Part shown: in pieces, positions 50,056 through 58,907 of the stretch
Layout: each line of letters opens with the position of its first letter
Position numbering within the stretch: the stretch's first letter is position 1
Assembly (NCBI GenBank): GCA_964609695.1
Contig: CAZSSP010000003.1
Coordinates: 1-64,000 of the forward strand
Direction: 5' to 3'
Length of the DNA: 64,000 nucleotides
Origin: JAGNHS01 sp964609695
GTDB lineage: Bacteria; Bdellovibrionota; UBA2428
The notes under the pieces: model-generated
What the model was told of the DNA's origin: nothing
Databases searched by the model: none
What the model saw: the letters and a program-made list of their open reading frames with translations, nothing else
Position numbers and translations under genes: made by a program

Positions 50056-51101
50056 TGAAATTTAAAGCTGCCGTACTTTTTGATGTAAAAAAGCCTTTAG
50101 AAATTTGTGAAATAGAGTTGGCCAATAAATTAAAAGATCATCAAGTTTTGGTGAAAGTCCATTTTAGCGGAGTTTGTCATAGTCAGGTTATGGAGGCTGA
50201 TGGATTCCGTGGCGAGGACAAGTATTTGCCCCATCTACTTGGGCACGAAGGTGTTGGTGAAGTTGTTGAAATCGGACCAGGTGTTTCAAAAACTCAAGTT
50301 GGAGATAAAGTTGTATTGACGTGGATAAAGGGCTCGGGAGTAGAGGCTGAGTCACCTAGTTATAAGTTCAATAATAAAGTAATAAATGCTGGTAAAATTA
50401 CAACTTTTAATGAATACGCCATTGTTAGTGAAAATCGTCTTTTTAAAATACCAGAAACAGCTCCATCTGATTTAAGTGTTTTGCTTGGATGTGCCTTGCC
50501 CACTGGAGCTGGAATTGTATTAAATCAAATACAGGTTCAACCAGAATCGACTTGTTTAGTTTGGGGTTTGGGAGGGGTAGGAATGAGTGCCTTATTGGCT
50601 CTTAAGAGTTTAGCCCCTTCTAAAATAGTTGGAGTTGATGCATCTAATGATAAATTAGAATTTTCTTTAAAAAGTGGATTGATCACTAAGGCATTTAATT
50701 CTGAAAGCAATACTTTAAAACAAGATCTTATGAGTCTTACTGAAAACAAAGGCTTTGATTTTGTGATTGAAGCTGCTGGCAGCGTACTTTCAATAGAAAC
50801 AGCTTTTAGTTTTGTTCGAAAGTTTGGGGGGAAAATGGTTTTTGCTTCTCATCCTCCCGTAGGTCATAAGATTTCATTAGATCCTCATGATTTAATTTCT
50901 GGCAAAAATATTATTGGCACATGGGGAGGTTCTTGTGTCCCTGAGCGAGATTCAGTTAAGTTATTGAGCTTAATTGGTAATCTTTCTTCAAGTTCATCAA
51001 TTTTACTTCGACCAGTTTATAAATTGGAGGAAATTAATCTAGCTTTAGAATCATTGCGATTAAAGAAGGCCTTTAGACCGTTGATTGATCTTAGGTTCTA
51101 G
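50055..51101 (+). CDS. Zinc-type alcohol dehydrogenase family protein (MDR)
   Basis: A 348-residue medium-chain dehydrogenase. Catalytic-zinc ligands are in GVCHSQVME (Cys) and GHEGVGEVVEIG (His-Glu), the NAD loop is GLGGVGMSALLALK and the substrate part follows. The structural-zinc loop normally has four Cys; here the same region (LTWIKGSGVEAESPSYKFNNKVINAG) has none, so that zinc is absent. It is coupled to the E1 beta gene by TAATG and may reduce or oxidise the product of that enzyme. Substrate unknown. Confidence 0.88.
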   Translation: MKFKAAVLFDVKKPLEICEIELANKLKDHQVLVKVHFSGVCHSQVMEADGFRGEDKYLPHLLGHEGVGEVVEIGPGVSKTQVGDKVVLTWIKGSGVEAESPSYKFNNKVINAGKITTFNEYAIVSENRLFKIPETAPSDLSVLLGCALPTGAGIVLNQIQVQPESTCLVWGLGGVGMSALLALKSLAPSKIVGVDASNDKLEFSLKSGLITKAFNSESNTLKQDLMSLTENKGFDFVIEAAGSVLSIETAFSFVRKFGGKMVFASHPPVGHKISLDPHDLISGKNIIGTWGGSCVPERDSVKLLSLIGNLSSSSSILLRPVYKLEEINLALESLRLKKAFRPLIDLRF

Positions 51102-51120
51102 CTACATTAAGGATAATTGT

Positions 51121-52608
51121 ATGGTTGCTCAATCTTCCGATTCTAAAAAAATTGCAGAAGAAATTCGGAAGAATTTACCTGATAAAGATTCTAGAATCGT
51201 GTTTGTATCTGGAAATTTTAATATTATTCACCCAGGCCATTTAAGGTTACTGCGATTTGCTGCCGAATGTGGTGACTTTTTAGTTGTTGGAGTTCAGGCA
51301 CATTCTAACGAAAGGGATACTCATGTACCTGAGGGACTTAGATTAGAGGGTGTTGATTCTATTGGTATTGTTAATTTTGCTTTCTTATTAAAAGATCGTC
51401 CTGAAGATTTTATTAGGGAACTTAAACCACATACAGTGGTTAAGGGTAAGGAGCATGAAGAAAACTATAATCCTGAGCAGGCTGTAGTTGATGAGTATGG
51501 AGGGGGGCTACTCTTTGGTTCAGGAGAAGTAAGTTTTTCTACATCAGATTTGATTGAAAAAGAATTCTCAGGAAATAGAAGTAATATTTTGAAGCCTCAT
51601 GCCTATTTAAAGAGGCATGGAATAGAAAATTCTAAATTAAGACAATTATTAATGAAGTTTTCGGGTTTAAAGATCACTGTAGTAGGTGACCTTATTGTTG
51701 ATGAGTATGTGAGTTGTGATGCTTTGGGAATGTCTCGAGAAGATCCAGTGATTGTAGTGAGCCCAAATCATAGAGAAAGTTATGTGGGGGGGGCTGGCAT
51801 CGTGGCGGCTCACGCAAGCGGATTAGGAGCTTCTGTTAATTTCGTTAGTGTTGCAGGTGCTGATTCAGCTGCGCGTTTTGCTGATGAAAAATTAACTGAA
51901 TATGGAGTGACTGCTAATATATTTGTAGATGAGAGCAGACCTACATCATTAAAGACAAGATTCAGAGTGCAAGGAAAAACTGTTTTTAGAGTCAGTGAAC
52001 TTCGTCAGCATGCAATTAATAAGGAATTAATGCTTGATGTTTGTGAAGCTGTAAAACATGCGCTGAAAGATTCAAATTTACTAATTTTTTCAGATTTTAA
52101 TTATGGGTGTCTTCCACAATGGTTGGTCGATGAGGTTACTGGTTTTTGTGTCCAAAACGGATTACCAATAGTTGCAGACAGTCAATCATCGTCTCAGGTT
52201 GGAGATGTGTCTCGATATAAGAAGCTTGAATTATTAACTCCCACTGAACATGAGGCGAGATTAGCTTTAAAAGATTTTGAATCTGGTCTTGTGATTTTAG
52301 CCGAAGAATTAAGGAAAATAACAGAAGCTAAGAACGTATTGTTAAAAATGGGTTCTGAAGGTGTTTTAGTTCATGCTTATTCTAAGGAGGCTAGTTATTA
52401 TACCGATCAATTGCCGGCATTAAACACATCCCCTAAAGATGTGGCTGGAGCTGGAGATTCATTATTAACTTCGGCGGCTATGGCTACTGTGTGTGGAGCT
52501 AACATTTGGGAAAGTGCGTATATTGGTTCGTTAGCTGCGGCTTGCCAAGTCGCTAGAGAAGGGAATGTTCCTCTAAAGTTAGAAGATATTTTTCCATTGT
52601 TAGATTGA
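51121..52608 (+). CDS. HldE-like fusion with inverted domain order (nucleotidyltransferase-PfkB kinase)
   Basis: About 495 residues from ATG 51121 (AAGGAT upstream). Residues ~27-155 are a cytidylyltransferase-like domain: VFVSGNFNIIHPGHLRLLRFA (HxGH), then VVKGKEHE. Residues ~180-495 are a ribokinase/PfkB domain: VVGDLIVDEYVSCDALGMSREDPVIVV near its start (RfaE/HldE-like), GGAGIVAAHASGLGA and DVAGAGDSLLTSAA (catalytic Asp). In E. coli HldE the kinase comes first and the nucleotidyltransferase second; here the order is reversed. It probably phosphorylates and activates a heptose or related sugar. It is transcribed with the E1/ADH genes. Confidence 0.9.
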   Translation: MVAQSSDSKKIAEEIRKNLPDKDSRIVFVSGNFNIIHPGHLRLLRFAAECGDFLVVGVQAHSNERDTHVPEGLRLEGVDSIGIVNFAFLLKDRPEDFIRELKPHTVVKGKEHEENYNPEQAVVDEYGGGLLFGSGEVSFSTSDLIEKEFSGNRSNILKPHAYLKRHGIENSKLRQLLMKFSGLKITVVGDLIVDEYVSCDALGMSREDPVIVVSPNHRESYVGGAGIVAAHASGLGASVNFVSVAGADSAARFADEKLTEYGVTANIFVDESRPTSLKTRFRVQGKTVFRVSELRQHAINKELMLDVCEAVKHALKDSNLLIFSDFNYGCLPQWLVDEVTGFCVQNGLPIVADSQSSSQVGDVSRYKKLELLTPTEHEARLALKDFESGLVILAEELRKITEAKNVLLKMGSEGVLVHAYSKEASYYTDQLPALNTSPKDVAGAGDSLLTSAAMATVCGANIWESAYIGSLAAACQVAREGNVPLKLEDIFPLLD

Positions 52609-52613
52609 AAATT

Positions 52614-53321
52614 ATGAAAGTTTTATTACTTGCAGCTGGCCTAGGCACTCGATTGAGACCACTTACAGATAAAACTCCCAAATGTTTAGTTCCGATTTGT
52701 GGAAAGCCATTGCTCGGGATATGGCTCGATTTGCTTAAAGATTTACCTAATGTTGAATTTATAATTAATACTCATTACCTAGCTGATCAGGTTCAATCCT
52801 TTGTAAATAAACATCCCTTAAGAAATAAAATTACTTTAATACATGAGGAAAAGTTACTCGGTACGGGAGGGACTCTTTTAAAAAATAAAAATCTTTTAAA
52901 TTCGGGTGAATCTTTTTGGGTAATACATGCAGATAATTTAGCTAAATTTGAACCTATTGATTTTCTCAAGGCTCATGAAAATAAACCCACAGATTGCATT
53001 ATGACTATGATGACTTTTAAAACAGATTCGCCAAGCAGTTGTGGAATTGTTGAAGTCAACGCGAAGGGCGTGCTTACCAGTTTTCACGAAAAAGTTCCGA
53101 ACCCCCCTGGTGATCAAGCTAATGCGGCAGTTTATATTTTTAATTCTGAAATTTTTGAATTACTAGAGTCTATTCAGCGGGAGTATATTGACTTAAGTGT
53201 TGAGATCATACCAGCTTTATTGAATAGAGTTTTTACATACAAGAACGAAACATATTTGAGGGATATTGGAAACCCTAGTAGTTATAATCTCGCTCAAAAA
53301 GATTTTGAAAAATACAAATAG
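52614..53321 (+). CDS. Sugar-1-phosphate nucleotidyltransferase
   Basis: About 235 residues from ATG 52614; TTG 52605, which overlaps the previous stop, is the alternative. The signature LLLAAGLGTRLRPLTDKTPK (about 4-23) and KCLVPICGKPLL, followed by EEKLLGTGGTLL, IHADNLAKF (metal Asp) and SFHEKVPNP, define the family. Length suggests a single-domain enzyme of the RmlA-like/HddC-like type. It closes the plus-strand run that begins at 45322. Its stop directly abuts that of the convergent transketolase subunit. Confidence 0.9.
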   Translation: MKVLLLAAGLGTRLRPLTDKTPKCLVPICGKPLLGIWLDLLKDLPNVEFIINTHYLADQVQSFVNKHPLRNKITLIHEEKLLGTGGTLLKNKNLLNSGESFWVIHADNLAKFEPIDFLKAHENKPTDCIMTMMTFKTDSPSSCGIVEVNAKGVLTSFHEKVPNPPGDQANAAVYIFNSEIFELLESIQREYIDLSVEIIPALLNRVFTYKNETYLRDIGNPSSYNLAQKDFEKYK

Positions 53322-54242
53322 TTAAACAGTATTGTTTTTAAAGTTCTTAATTTTTAGAACAATATTTTTTGAGTTAAAGCCCAGTTTTTCTAAATGGTTT
53401 TCATAAGAACCATAACCTCTTTGAAATTCATCGGGAATTCCAATCCATTCAAATTTATACGAAAAGGCTCCTCCAATGGTTCTGAGGGCATCGTCTGCAA
53501 GACTTCCAGTTTGTGAATGTTCTTCGATAACTAAGAGTTTTCTTGTTTTTTCAACACTTATATATAAAGATTTAGCATCAAATGGTTTGATTGTGGGATA
53601 GTAAAGAATTTCTAAATCTATATCAGATAATTTTAATTCTTCAGCAGCGAAAAGGGCACTTTTTAAATGTGGACCCGTAACAACTAATGTTGCATCACTT
53701 CCAGTTCTTACTTTTAAGGCTTTGCCCACCATGATTTCTGATAAATTAAATTCAGTATTGTGAATGCTCCCAGGTAGTCTAAAGTAACTTAATTTTGAAT
53801 TCTTATAGGATTGAATAAAAAGTGCCTTAAGCTCATTTGGACTTGAAGGATAAAAAACTTCTGTGTTTGGAATGGCTTTGATAATACCAAGGTCGGAATA
53901 AGAATGGTGGCTACAACCTAAGCCAGAATAATCAAAAGCAGAGCCAACAGAGATTAGATTTCCGCCAATATTTTGATAACAAAAATCCAATTTTATCTGT
54001 TCCAAACTTCTTTCAATTAGAAAAGGGGCAATAGTATGGGCAACTGGATAAAGTCCGCTTCGTGAAATTCCGGCAGACATAGAAACAATTGTTGGTTCAA
54101 GAATACCAATATTATAAAATCTACCTGGGCAGGCGCTGGCAAAAGGTTTTAGTATTCCATGACTAATGTCGCCCACTAAAACAATAAGTTTGGGGTCGTT
54201 TTGACCAACTTCTAACATTAATTGTGCAAATGCATTTCTCAC
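53322..54242 (-). CDS. Transketolase C-terminal subunit
   Basis: A 306-residue protein covering the Pyr and C-terminal domains of transketolase. It has NIGILEPTIVSMSAGISRSGLYPVAHTIAPFLIERSLEQIKLD (about 42-84), LGCSHHSYSDLGIIKAIP and EEHSQTGSLADDAL near the end. It needs the N-terminal TPP-domain subunit at 54239-55024, with which it overlaps by 4 bases. A two-polypeptide transketolase is known in many bacteria and archaea; a special one within a polysaccharide locus suggests a dedicated sugar reaction, such as sedoheptulose 7-phosphate formation. Confidence 0.9.
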   Translation of the reverse strand: MRNAFAQLMLEVGQNDPKLIVLVGDISHGILKPFASACPGRFYNIGILEPTIVSMSAGISRSGLYPVAHTIAPFLIERSLEQIKLDFCYQNIGGNLISVGSAFDYSGLGCSHHSYSDLGIIKAIPNTEVFYPSSPNELKALFIQSYKNSKLSYFRLPGSIHNTEFNLSEIMVGKALKVRTGSDATLVVTGPHLKSALFAAEELKLSDIDLEILYYPTIKPFDAKSLYISVEKTRKLLVIEEHSQTGSLADDALRTIGGAFSYKFEWIGIPDEFQRGYGSYENHLEKLGFNSKNIVLKIKNFKNNTV

Positions 54243-55024
54243 GAATCAAGCTCTTTCATAATTTCAGCATATTCTAAAGGATTGGGTATTTTATGATGCC
54301 AAGGACCATGTGTTTCTAAAAAACTAACACCTTTACCTTTTATTGTTTTGGCGATGATACAAGTAGGTTTAATATTATCACCTGAGAAAAATTGATTGAA
54401 TGCAGATACTATCTCAGTTGTAGAGTGGCCATCAATTTCTAATACGTTCCATCCAAAAGATCTAAATTGTTGAGCGATATTTGGATGTGCCAGTATTTGC
54501 TCAGCTGATCCGTTGTAATCAACAATACAGCAAAAATTTCCAAGTTTTAAATTTTGAGCAACTAGTGCAGTTTCCCAGATGGTCCCTTCGTGACACTCTC
54601 CATCTCCTACGATTGCAATAACTTTATTCTTTTTATTTTGAATTTTTAACCCTGTGGCAATGCCCATTGCGAATGGAAATCCATGTCCTAATGAACCAGT
54701 AGAAGCTTCGGCGCCGGGGACTTTTGTTCTATCAGGATGGCCTCCAAACTTAGAATTAAAATCACCATAACTATCAAGTTCTTCGCTTTTAAAATACCCT
54801 TCTTTTTCTAAGACAACAAAAAGCGCAGCAGCACCATGCCCTTTAGAGAGTATAAAATAATCACGTTCATCTAATTCGGGGTTGTTGTGATCATGCTTCA
54901 GATATCGGCTATAAAGTGCTTCTATAAGGTCAACTATTGAAAAAGAAGAAGGTATGTGTCCTTCTTTGGCTTTTGTAATAATCTCAACAATTCGCTTTCG
55001 AAGAGTAGAATTTAACTTAGGCAT
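54239..55024 (-). CDS. Transketolase N-terminal (TPP-binding) subunit
   Basis: A 261-residue protein with LSKGHGAAALFVVLEKEG (about 53-70), FGGHPDRTKVPGAEASTGSLGHGFPFAMGIA (about 90-120) and the TPP/Mg motif GDGECHEGTIWETALVAQNLKLGNFCCIVDYN (about 139-170). It ends with KTIKGKGVSFLE and HGPWHHK, also typical of transketolase. It forms the first half of a split enzyme with 53322-54242 (ATGA overlap). Start ATG is 23 bases after the SDR gene. Donor and acceptor sugars are not known. Confidence 0.92.
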   Translation of the reverse strand: MPKLNSTLRKRIVEIITKAKEGHIPSSFSIVDLIEALYSRYLKHDHNNPELDERDYFILSKGHGAAALFVVLEKEGYFKSEELDSYGDFNSKFGGHPDRTKVPGAEASTGSLGHGFPFAMGIATGLKIQNKKNKVIAIVGDGECHEGTIWETALVAQNLKLGNFCCIVDYNGSAEQILAHPNIAQQFRSFGWNVLEIDGHSTTEIVSAFNQFFSGDNIKPTCIIAKTIKGKGVSFLETHGPWHHKIPNPLEYAEIMKELDS

Positions 55025-55047
55025 TGGATCGGATCTTATTTGAGAGG

Positions 55048-55824
55048 CTAAAGAATGTCTATTGGGGGATAAAAGACTCTGCCCTGACCTCCGTCAACCA
55101 AGAACGAAGAACCTACGACGAAAGAGGCCTGATCAGAGCATAAAAAAGTTACAAAATCAGATATTTCTTCAACTTTTCCAAATCTATTAATAGCCATTCT
55201 TTCGGATAAATATTTTGCAACATGCTCTGGCCTGGATTTTAAAGTTTTATCCCAGTAACCACCTTCAGTAAAAACTGCCCCAGGTAACACGGCGCTAACA
55301 GATATTCCGTTTGGTGAAAGAAAGCGTCCTAGGCTTCTCGTGTAGGCATTGAGGGCTGCTTTCATGGAGCAGTAGGGTACGGTCCCTTGGTTTTCAAGAG
55401 AGGCTATAGAAGATATATGTATAATTCTTCCCCACTTTTGAGAGATAAGATTTGGAATGAATAAATTGTTCAATTCGATGGCAATTTCTAAATTGAATCT
55501 ATATATTTTTCTCCATTCTTCAATTCCGCAAAGTGGATCGGTGATGTCTAAATTGCCGCCTACATTATGAATGATGATATCGGGTAAACCCCATCTCTCA
55601 GAGAGTGTTTTAAACAGTTCTGTACCAGAGCCTTCCTTTATTAAATCTAGCTCAATCGATATGTGATCATTGTTATTAATGTTTAATTCATCATTGGAGA
55701 TAGGAGTTCTTGAAACAGATGCAGTTTTAACTCCTTCTGCGGCTAAAGATTTTACTATAGCCATTCCTATTCCTCTGCTGGCCCCAGTAATGAGTGCACG
55801 TTTGTTCTTTATGTTAAAATTCAT
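55048..55824 (-). CDS. Short-chain dehydrogenase/reductase (FabG-like)
   Basis: A 258-residue classical SDR. ALITGASRGIGMAIVKSLA (TGxxxGxG, about 10-28), IIHNVGG (NNAG equivalent, about 85), HISSIAS (catalytic Ser, about 137-143), YCSMKAALNAYTRSLG (YxxxK, about 152-167) and the C-terminal LVDGGQG are all present, so it should be active. It probably acts on a keto-sugar or polyol. It is 23 bases upstream of the split transketolase and 1-2 bases after 55826-57055, suggesting a single operon. Confidence 0.92.
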   Translation of the reverse strand: MNFNIKNKRALITGASRGIGMAIVKSLAAEGVKTASVSRTPISNDELNINNNDHISIELDLIKEGSGTELFKTLSERWGLPDIIIHNVGGNLDITDPLCGIEEWRKIYRFNLEIAIELNNLFIPNLISQKWGRIIHISSIASLENQGTVPYCSMKAALNAYTRSLGRFLSPNGISVSAVLPGAVFTEGGYWDKTLKSRPEHVAKYLSERMAINRFGKVEEISDFVTFLCSDQASFVVGSSFLVDGGQGRVFYPPIDIL

Positions 55825-55825
55825 T

Positions 55826-57055
55826 TTAAATGCTCCAATGTAAATTTATGATACGTTTTGAATTTTCATTAAAAAGTTTATTTAAAATTCTTCGGGAATT
55901 ATCAATTGCAGTGATTAAAATATTTTTACCGAAAAGCTCTTTGCAGTTTATAATTTGAGGCTTTAAACTAGGATAATAAGATAAATTTTTATTCTTGTTA
56001 TCATCAATAATACCTTGCAAAAAACTCAGGTCACTTTTTAAGTGAAAGGCATAATTGGGGAGTATTTGAGAAGCTCCATAACCCCATATGGGTTCGCGTC
56101 TAGACAGAACCTCTAGAGAATTTTTTTGGAATACGCACCATTCGTTGAATGAGTTAAATTCATTTTTTATGTTTGGGATGATGAAGTTTGATTTTTCACT
56201 ATATAGGGATAACTTTGTATTTGAAATTGTTTGGTATTGGGGACAATTTTTTGAGAAAGTTATTCTTACACTCCCCCAGTGAGAAATTTCAGATAAGTCT
56301 ATGAGACTCAAATCATGATCCTTTAGCATTTTGCAAATTGATGAAAAACTAAAATATTGGGGATGATGATGAAAGATTTGGTCAAATCTCTGATCTATAC
56401 AGATATTGTCAAAAAGTGGAAATTCAAAAATAAAAACTGCTTGATCATTGGAGAGATTTATTAAATGTCTTAGAACGGAGATGGGATCTAATAAATGTTC
56501 GAAAGTATGCTGACAAATAATTAAATTTGGCTTTGGTTGTTTTCCAAAAGTCGATATTTTTTCTACATAATCCTTAATGGTATGTATATTTTCTATTCCA
56601 AGTTCTTCCTTATTTTGAAGGTTTAAAAAGGGGTCTACGGCTGTGTAATTTTTTACATTTTTAGATATTAATTTCGCCAACGTTAAGTCATTGGCTCCAA
56701 ATTCTAATACATGTATTTGTTCAGTTCTGAGAATATCAAAATTTGAAATTTGAGATTTTACATAATTTGCAAAACTAAGCGTGTTTGCATTTGCTGAAAT
56801 GCTTTGTGAGGTGTTGTACACATAAGTATCGTTAGAATAGAGTTCAGAAGGTGGAATAGGATTAAGAATTGAGGCATGGTGACATTTAGGGCAGACGTTT
56901 AATTTTAAGTCAGCCTTTTCTGTTAGGATTGTTTTTTGAGGGGAAAGTGGCCCTGTGATGGGATAATCGATAAAAGCTAGTACTGTTTCAGTTGGTTTTG
57001 AGCAAATTATACATCTTTGATGGCTACTTGAAATTAAAGGTTTGCAATCGTGCAT
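55826..57055 (-). CDS. TylCIII-like C-methyltransferase with N-terminal zinc motif
   Basis: A 409-residue protein of the three-part family: an N-terminal zinc-type domain (RCIICSKPTE then NVCPKCHHA, four Cys), a central class I SAM domain (HVLEFGANDLTLAKLI, about 118-133, and HTFEHLLDP) and a C-terminal domain (WGYGASQILPNYAFHL, IIDDNKNKN). Members C-methylate nucleotide-linked keto-deoxysugars, or act in related reactions. Its catalytic His-x-x-x-His-like region is FHHHPQYFSFSSI. First gene of a minus-strand operon with the SDR and transketolase pair; divergent from 57123-57992. Confidence 0.85.
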   Translation of the reverse strand: MHDCKPLISSSHQRCIICSKPTETVLAFIDYPITGPLSPQKTILTEKADLKLNVCPKCHHASILNPIPPSELYSNDTYVYNTSQSISANANTLSFANYVKSQISNFDILRTEQIHVLEFGANDLTLAKLISKNVKNYTAVDPFLNLQNKEELGIENIHTIKDYVEKISTFGKQPKPNLIICQHTFEHLLDPISVLRHLINLSNDQAVFIFEFPLFDNICIDQRFDQIFHHHPQYFSFSSICKMLKDHDLSLIDLSEISHWGSVRITFSKNCPQYQTISNTKLSLYSEKSNFIIPNIKNEFNSFNEWCVFQKNSLEVLSRREPIWGYGASQILPNYAFHLKSDLSFLQGIIDDNKNKNLSYYPSLKPQIINCKELFGKNILITAIDNSRRILNKLFNENSKRIINLHWSI

Positions 57056-57122
57056 ATGGATACTTAAAGCTAGCTTATTTTAGTGGTTGTTAAAATCAAA
57101 AAGGTGTGTTTTTACCATATTG

Positions 57123-57992
57123 ATGGCATTAAATGTGAAAGATGAAGTTGTTAGTTCTCTCTTTAAATGTTTGCAGGAAAACCCAAATTTACATTCAAGA
57201 GAAAATTCAGTCTATATCGTTCTTCAAAATTTGCTAAGTAACTATATTGAACATACGTCTTTAGTTTCCGTTGAAAATGCAATTTTTAATATGGGCCCAA
57301 TCGGAAATATTTATTTTCCATTTACAAAAATGGGCGCAATTTCATCTTTGGATCTATTTGGTTTGGATGAATTTATAATTTATTCATTTTATGAGAAAAA
57401 TAGAAATATTTATAAAAGGGTGTCAGATCTAGGTGCAAATATTGGATTGCACAGTTTGATTTTATCACGTTTAGGTTACAGTGTTGTGTCCTATGAGCCT
57501 GATCCAGAGCATATAAGCTTAATGGAGCGTAATTTTAGTCTAAATGACGTAACAAATATAAAAATTATTAAAAAAGCCGTTTCAACAAAAGTAGGTAATG
57601 CTGAATTTACAAAAGTTTTAGGTAATTCAACAAGTAGTCATTTGAGTGGGGCAAAGGAAAATCCATTCGGTGAACTAAAAAAATTTCAGGTAGAAATTAC
57701 ACCGTTGAGTGATATTCTGCGAAGCTCAGATTTAATAAAGATGGATATTGAAGGACATGAGGCTGCTGCAATTGCGTCTACTAATAGCGAAGATTGGGCT
57801 AATTGTGATGCAATTTTAGAGGTTGGTACTTTTGAAAATTCAAAAGAAATATATAATTTTCTTTTGAAGAATAACTTGAATTCTTTTTCTCAAAAAAAAG
57901 GGTGGTCTAAAGTTTTAAGCATTAATGACCTCCCCTCTTCCTATAAAGAAGGTAGTTTGTTTATTACAAATAAGAATATCATGCCCTGGTAG
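57123..57992 (+). CDS. FkbM-like methyltransferase
   Basis: About 289 residues from ATG 57123; a TTG at 57087 would add 12 residues. SDLGANIGLHSLILSRLG (SAM motif, about 101-118), VVSYEPDPEHISLMERNF (about 122-139) and KMDIEGHEAAAIAS (about 207-220, FkbM hallmark) are present, with ILEVGTFEN after. An N-terminal ~95-residue extension precedes the SAM domain. It may methylate a sugar of the surface glycan. It is divergent from the C-methyltransferase operon and followed by a putative glycosyltransferase 16 bases downstream. Confidence 0.85.
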   Translation: MALNVKDEVVSSLFKCLQENPNLHSRENSVYIVLQNLLSNYIEHTSLVSVENAIFNMGPIGNIYFPFTKMGAISSLDLFGLDEFIIYSFYEKNRNIYKRVSDLGANIGLHSLILSRLGYSVVSYEPDPEHISLMERNFSLNDVTNIKIIKKAVSTKVGNAEFTKVLGNSTSSHLSGAKENPFGELKKFQVEITPLSDILRSSDLIKMDIEGHEAAAIASTNSEDWANCDAILEVGTFENSKEIYNFLLKNNLNSFSQKKGWSKVLSINDLPSSYKEGSLFITNKNIMPW

Positions 57993-58008
57993 CTTATTGC
58001 TGATTAGG

Positions 58009-58899
58009 ATGAAGCAAAGAAATTTTTTTGGAGTTTTTAGATCCGATATAATTTCTCCTAGATTGGGAGCGATTTTATCGTTAATTCACTGGATTCAATA
58101 TAAATCTGATACTCTTCATACTTCAAAAAGATTCTTTGTTTATATCGGACAAATGCCTGAAGATTTGAAAAGTCTTATATCCTCCTTCAAGAGTATTACA
58201 GAGATACATCAATTCAAAAGTTATGAAGAATTTTTAAATTGGCCTGCTTATTTTAATGATAAAAGTAATTCTGAAAATTTCTTTTATCCCGAAATTAATC
58301 AACAAGTATCTGAGATTACTTATGATTACGATATTTTATACAAGACAGAAGAATTGAATAGAGAATTTTTAGAACTTAATGATAGTGTGATGAATGAAGC
58401 TGAAAATTTTTTAAATAGATTTCAAAATAAATATATTGTAAGCGTCCATTTGAAAAATCAGGGAAATCTACCTAATACAAGCAATTCAAATCAAATCGAA
58501 TGGCTAAAGTTTTTTTCAAAATCTGAAAAAATATACCCAAATATAAGGTTCTGTGTTGTGGGTCATGACGATCTCGAAGAATATATTAGAGAGTCTCAAA
58601 ATGTAGTTATAGTTAAAGATTCCATTAATTCTTTTGCTGTTCATCTAGGGGTTATGGCTTTATCAAGTGCTTTTTTAGGGATGTCTACCGGGCCCTGTAA
58701 TTATGTTATTTTTTCTAAAAAACCATATCTAATTTTTAAAAATTATAATCATCATCGAGACCTTATTCAGAAATCACTGGATAAAAAGCGGCTATTTTTC
58801 TCTTCAAACGCCCAGATCTTTTTGAATGTAGATGAAAGTGAAGAAGAATTATCTAAAAACTTTGGTAGTATAGTGAAATACATAAAAGCTAAAAGTTAA
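58009..58899 (+). CDS. Putative glycosyltransferase-like protein
   Basis: About 296 residues from ATG 58009; the frame is open further upstream but overlaps the FkbM gene. No firm family hit is recognised. YIVSVHLKNQGN (about 147-158) resembles the HxR-like loop of fucosyltransferase/GT-B-type enzymes, and a later block (FCVVGHDD, AVHLGVMALSSAFLGMSTGPCNYVIFSKKPYLIF) has the pattern of a nucleotide-sugar-binding C-terminal domain. The context and a cytoplasmic character fit a glycosyltransferase. It is strongly AT-rich. Confidence 0.55.
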   Translation: MKQRNFFGVFRSDIISPRLGAILSLIHWIQYKSDTLHTSKRFFVYIGQMPEDLKSLISSFKSITEIHQFKSYEEFLNWPAYFNDKSNSENFFYPEINQQVSEITYDYDILYKTEELNREFLELNDSVMNEAENFLNRFQNKYIVSVHLKNQGNLPNTSNSNQIEWLKFFSKSEKIYPNIRFCVVGHDDLEEYIRESQNVVIVKDSINSFAVHLGVMALSSAFLGMSTGPCNYVIFSKKPYLIFKNYNHHRDLIQKSLDKKRLFFSSNAQIFLNVDESEEELSKNFGSIVKYIKAKS

Positions 58900-58907
58900 T
58901 TTTTTTA

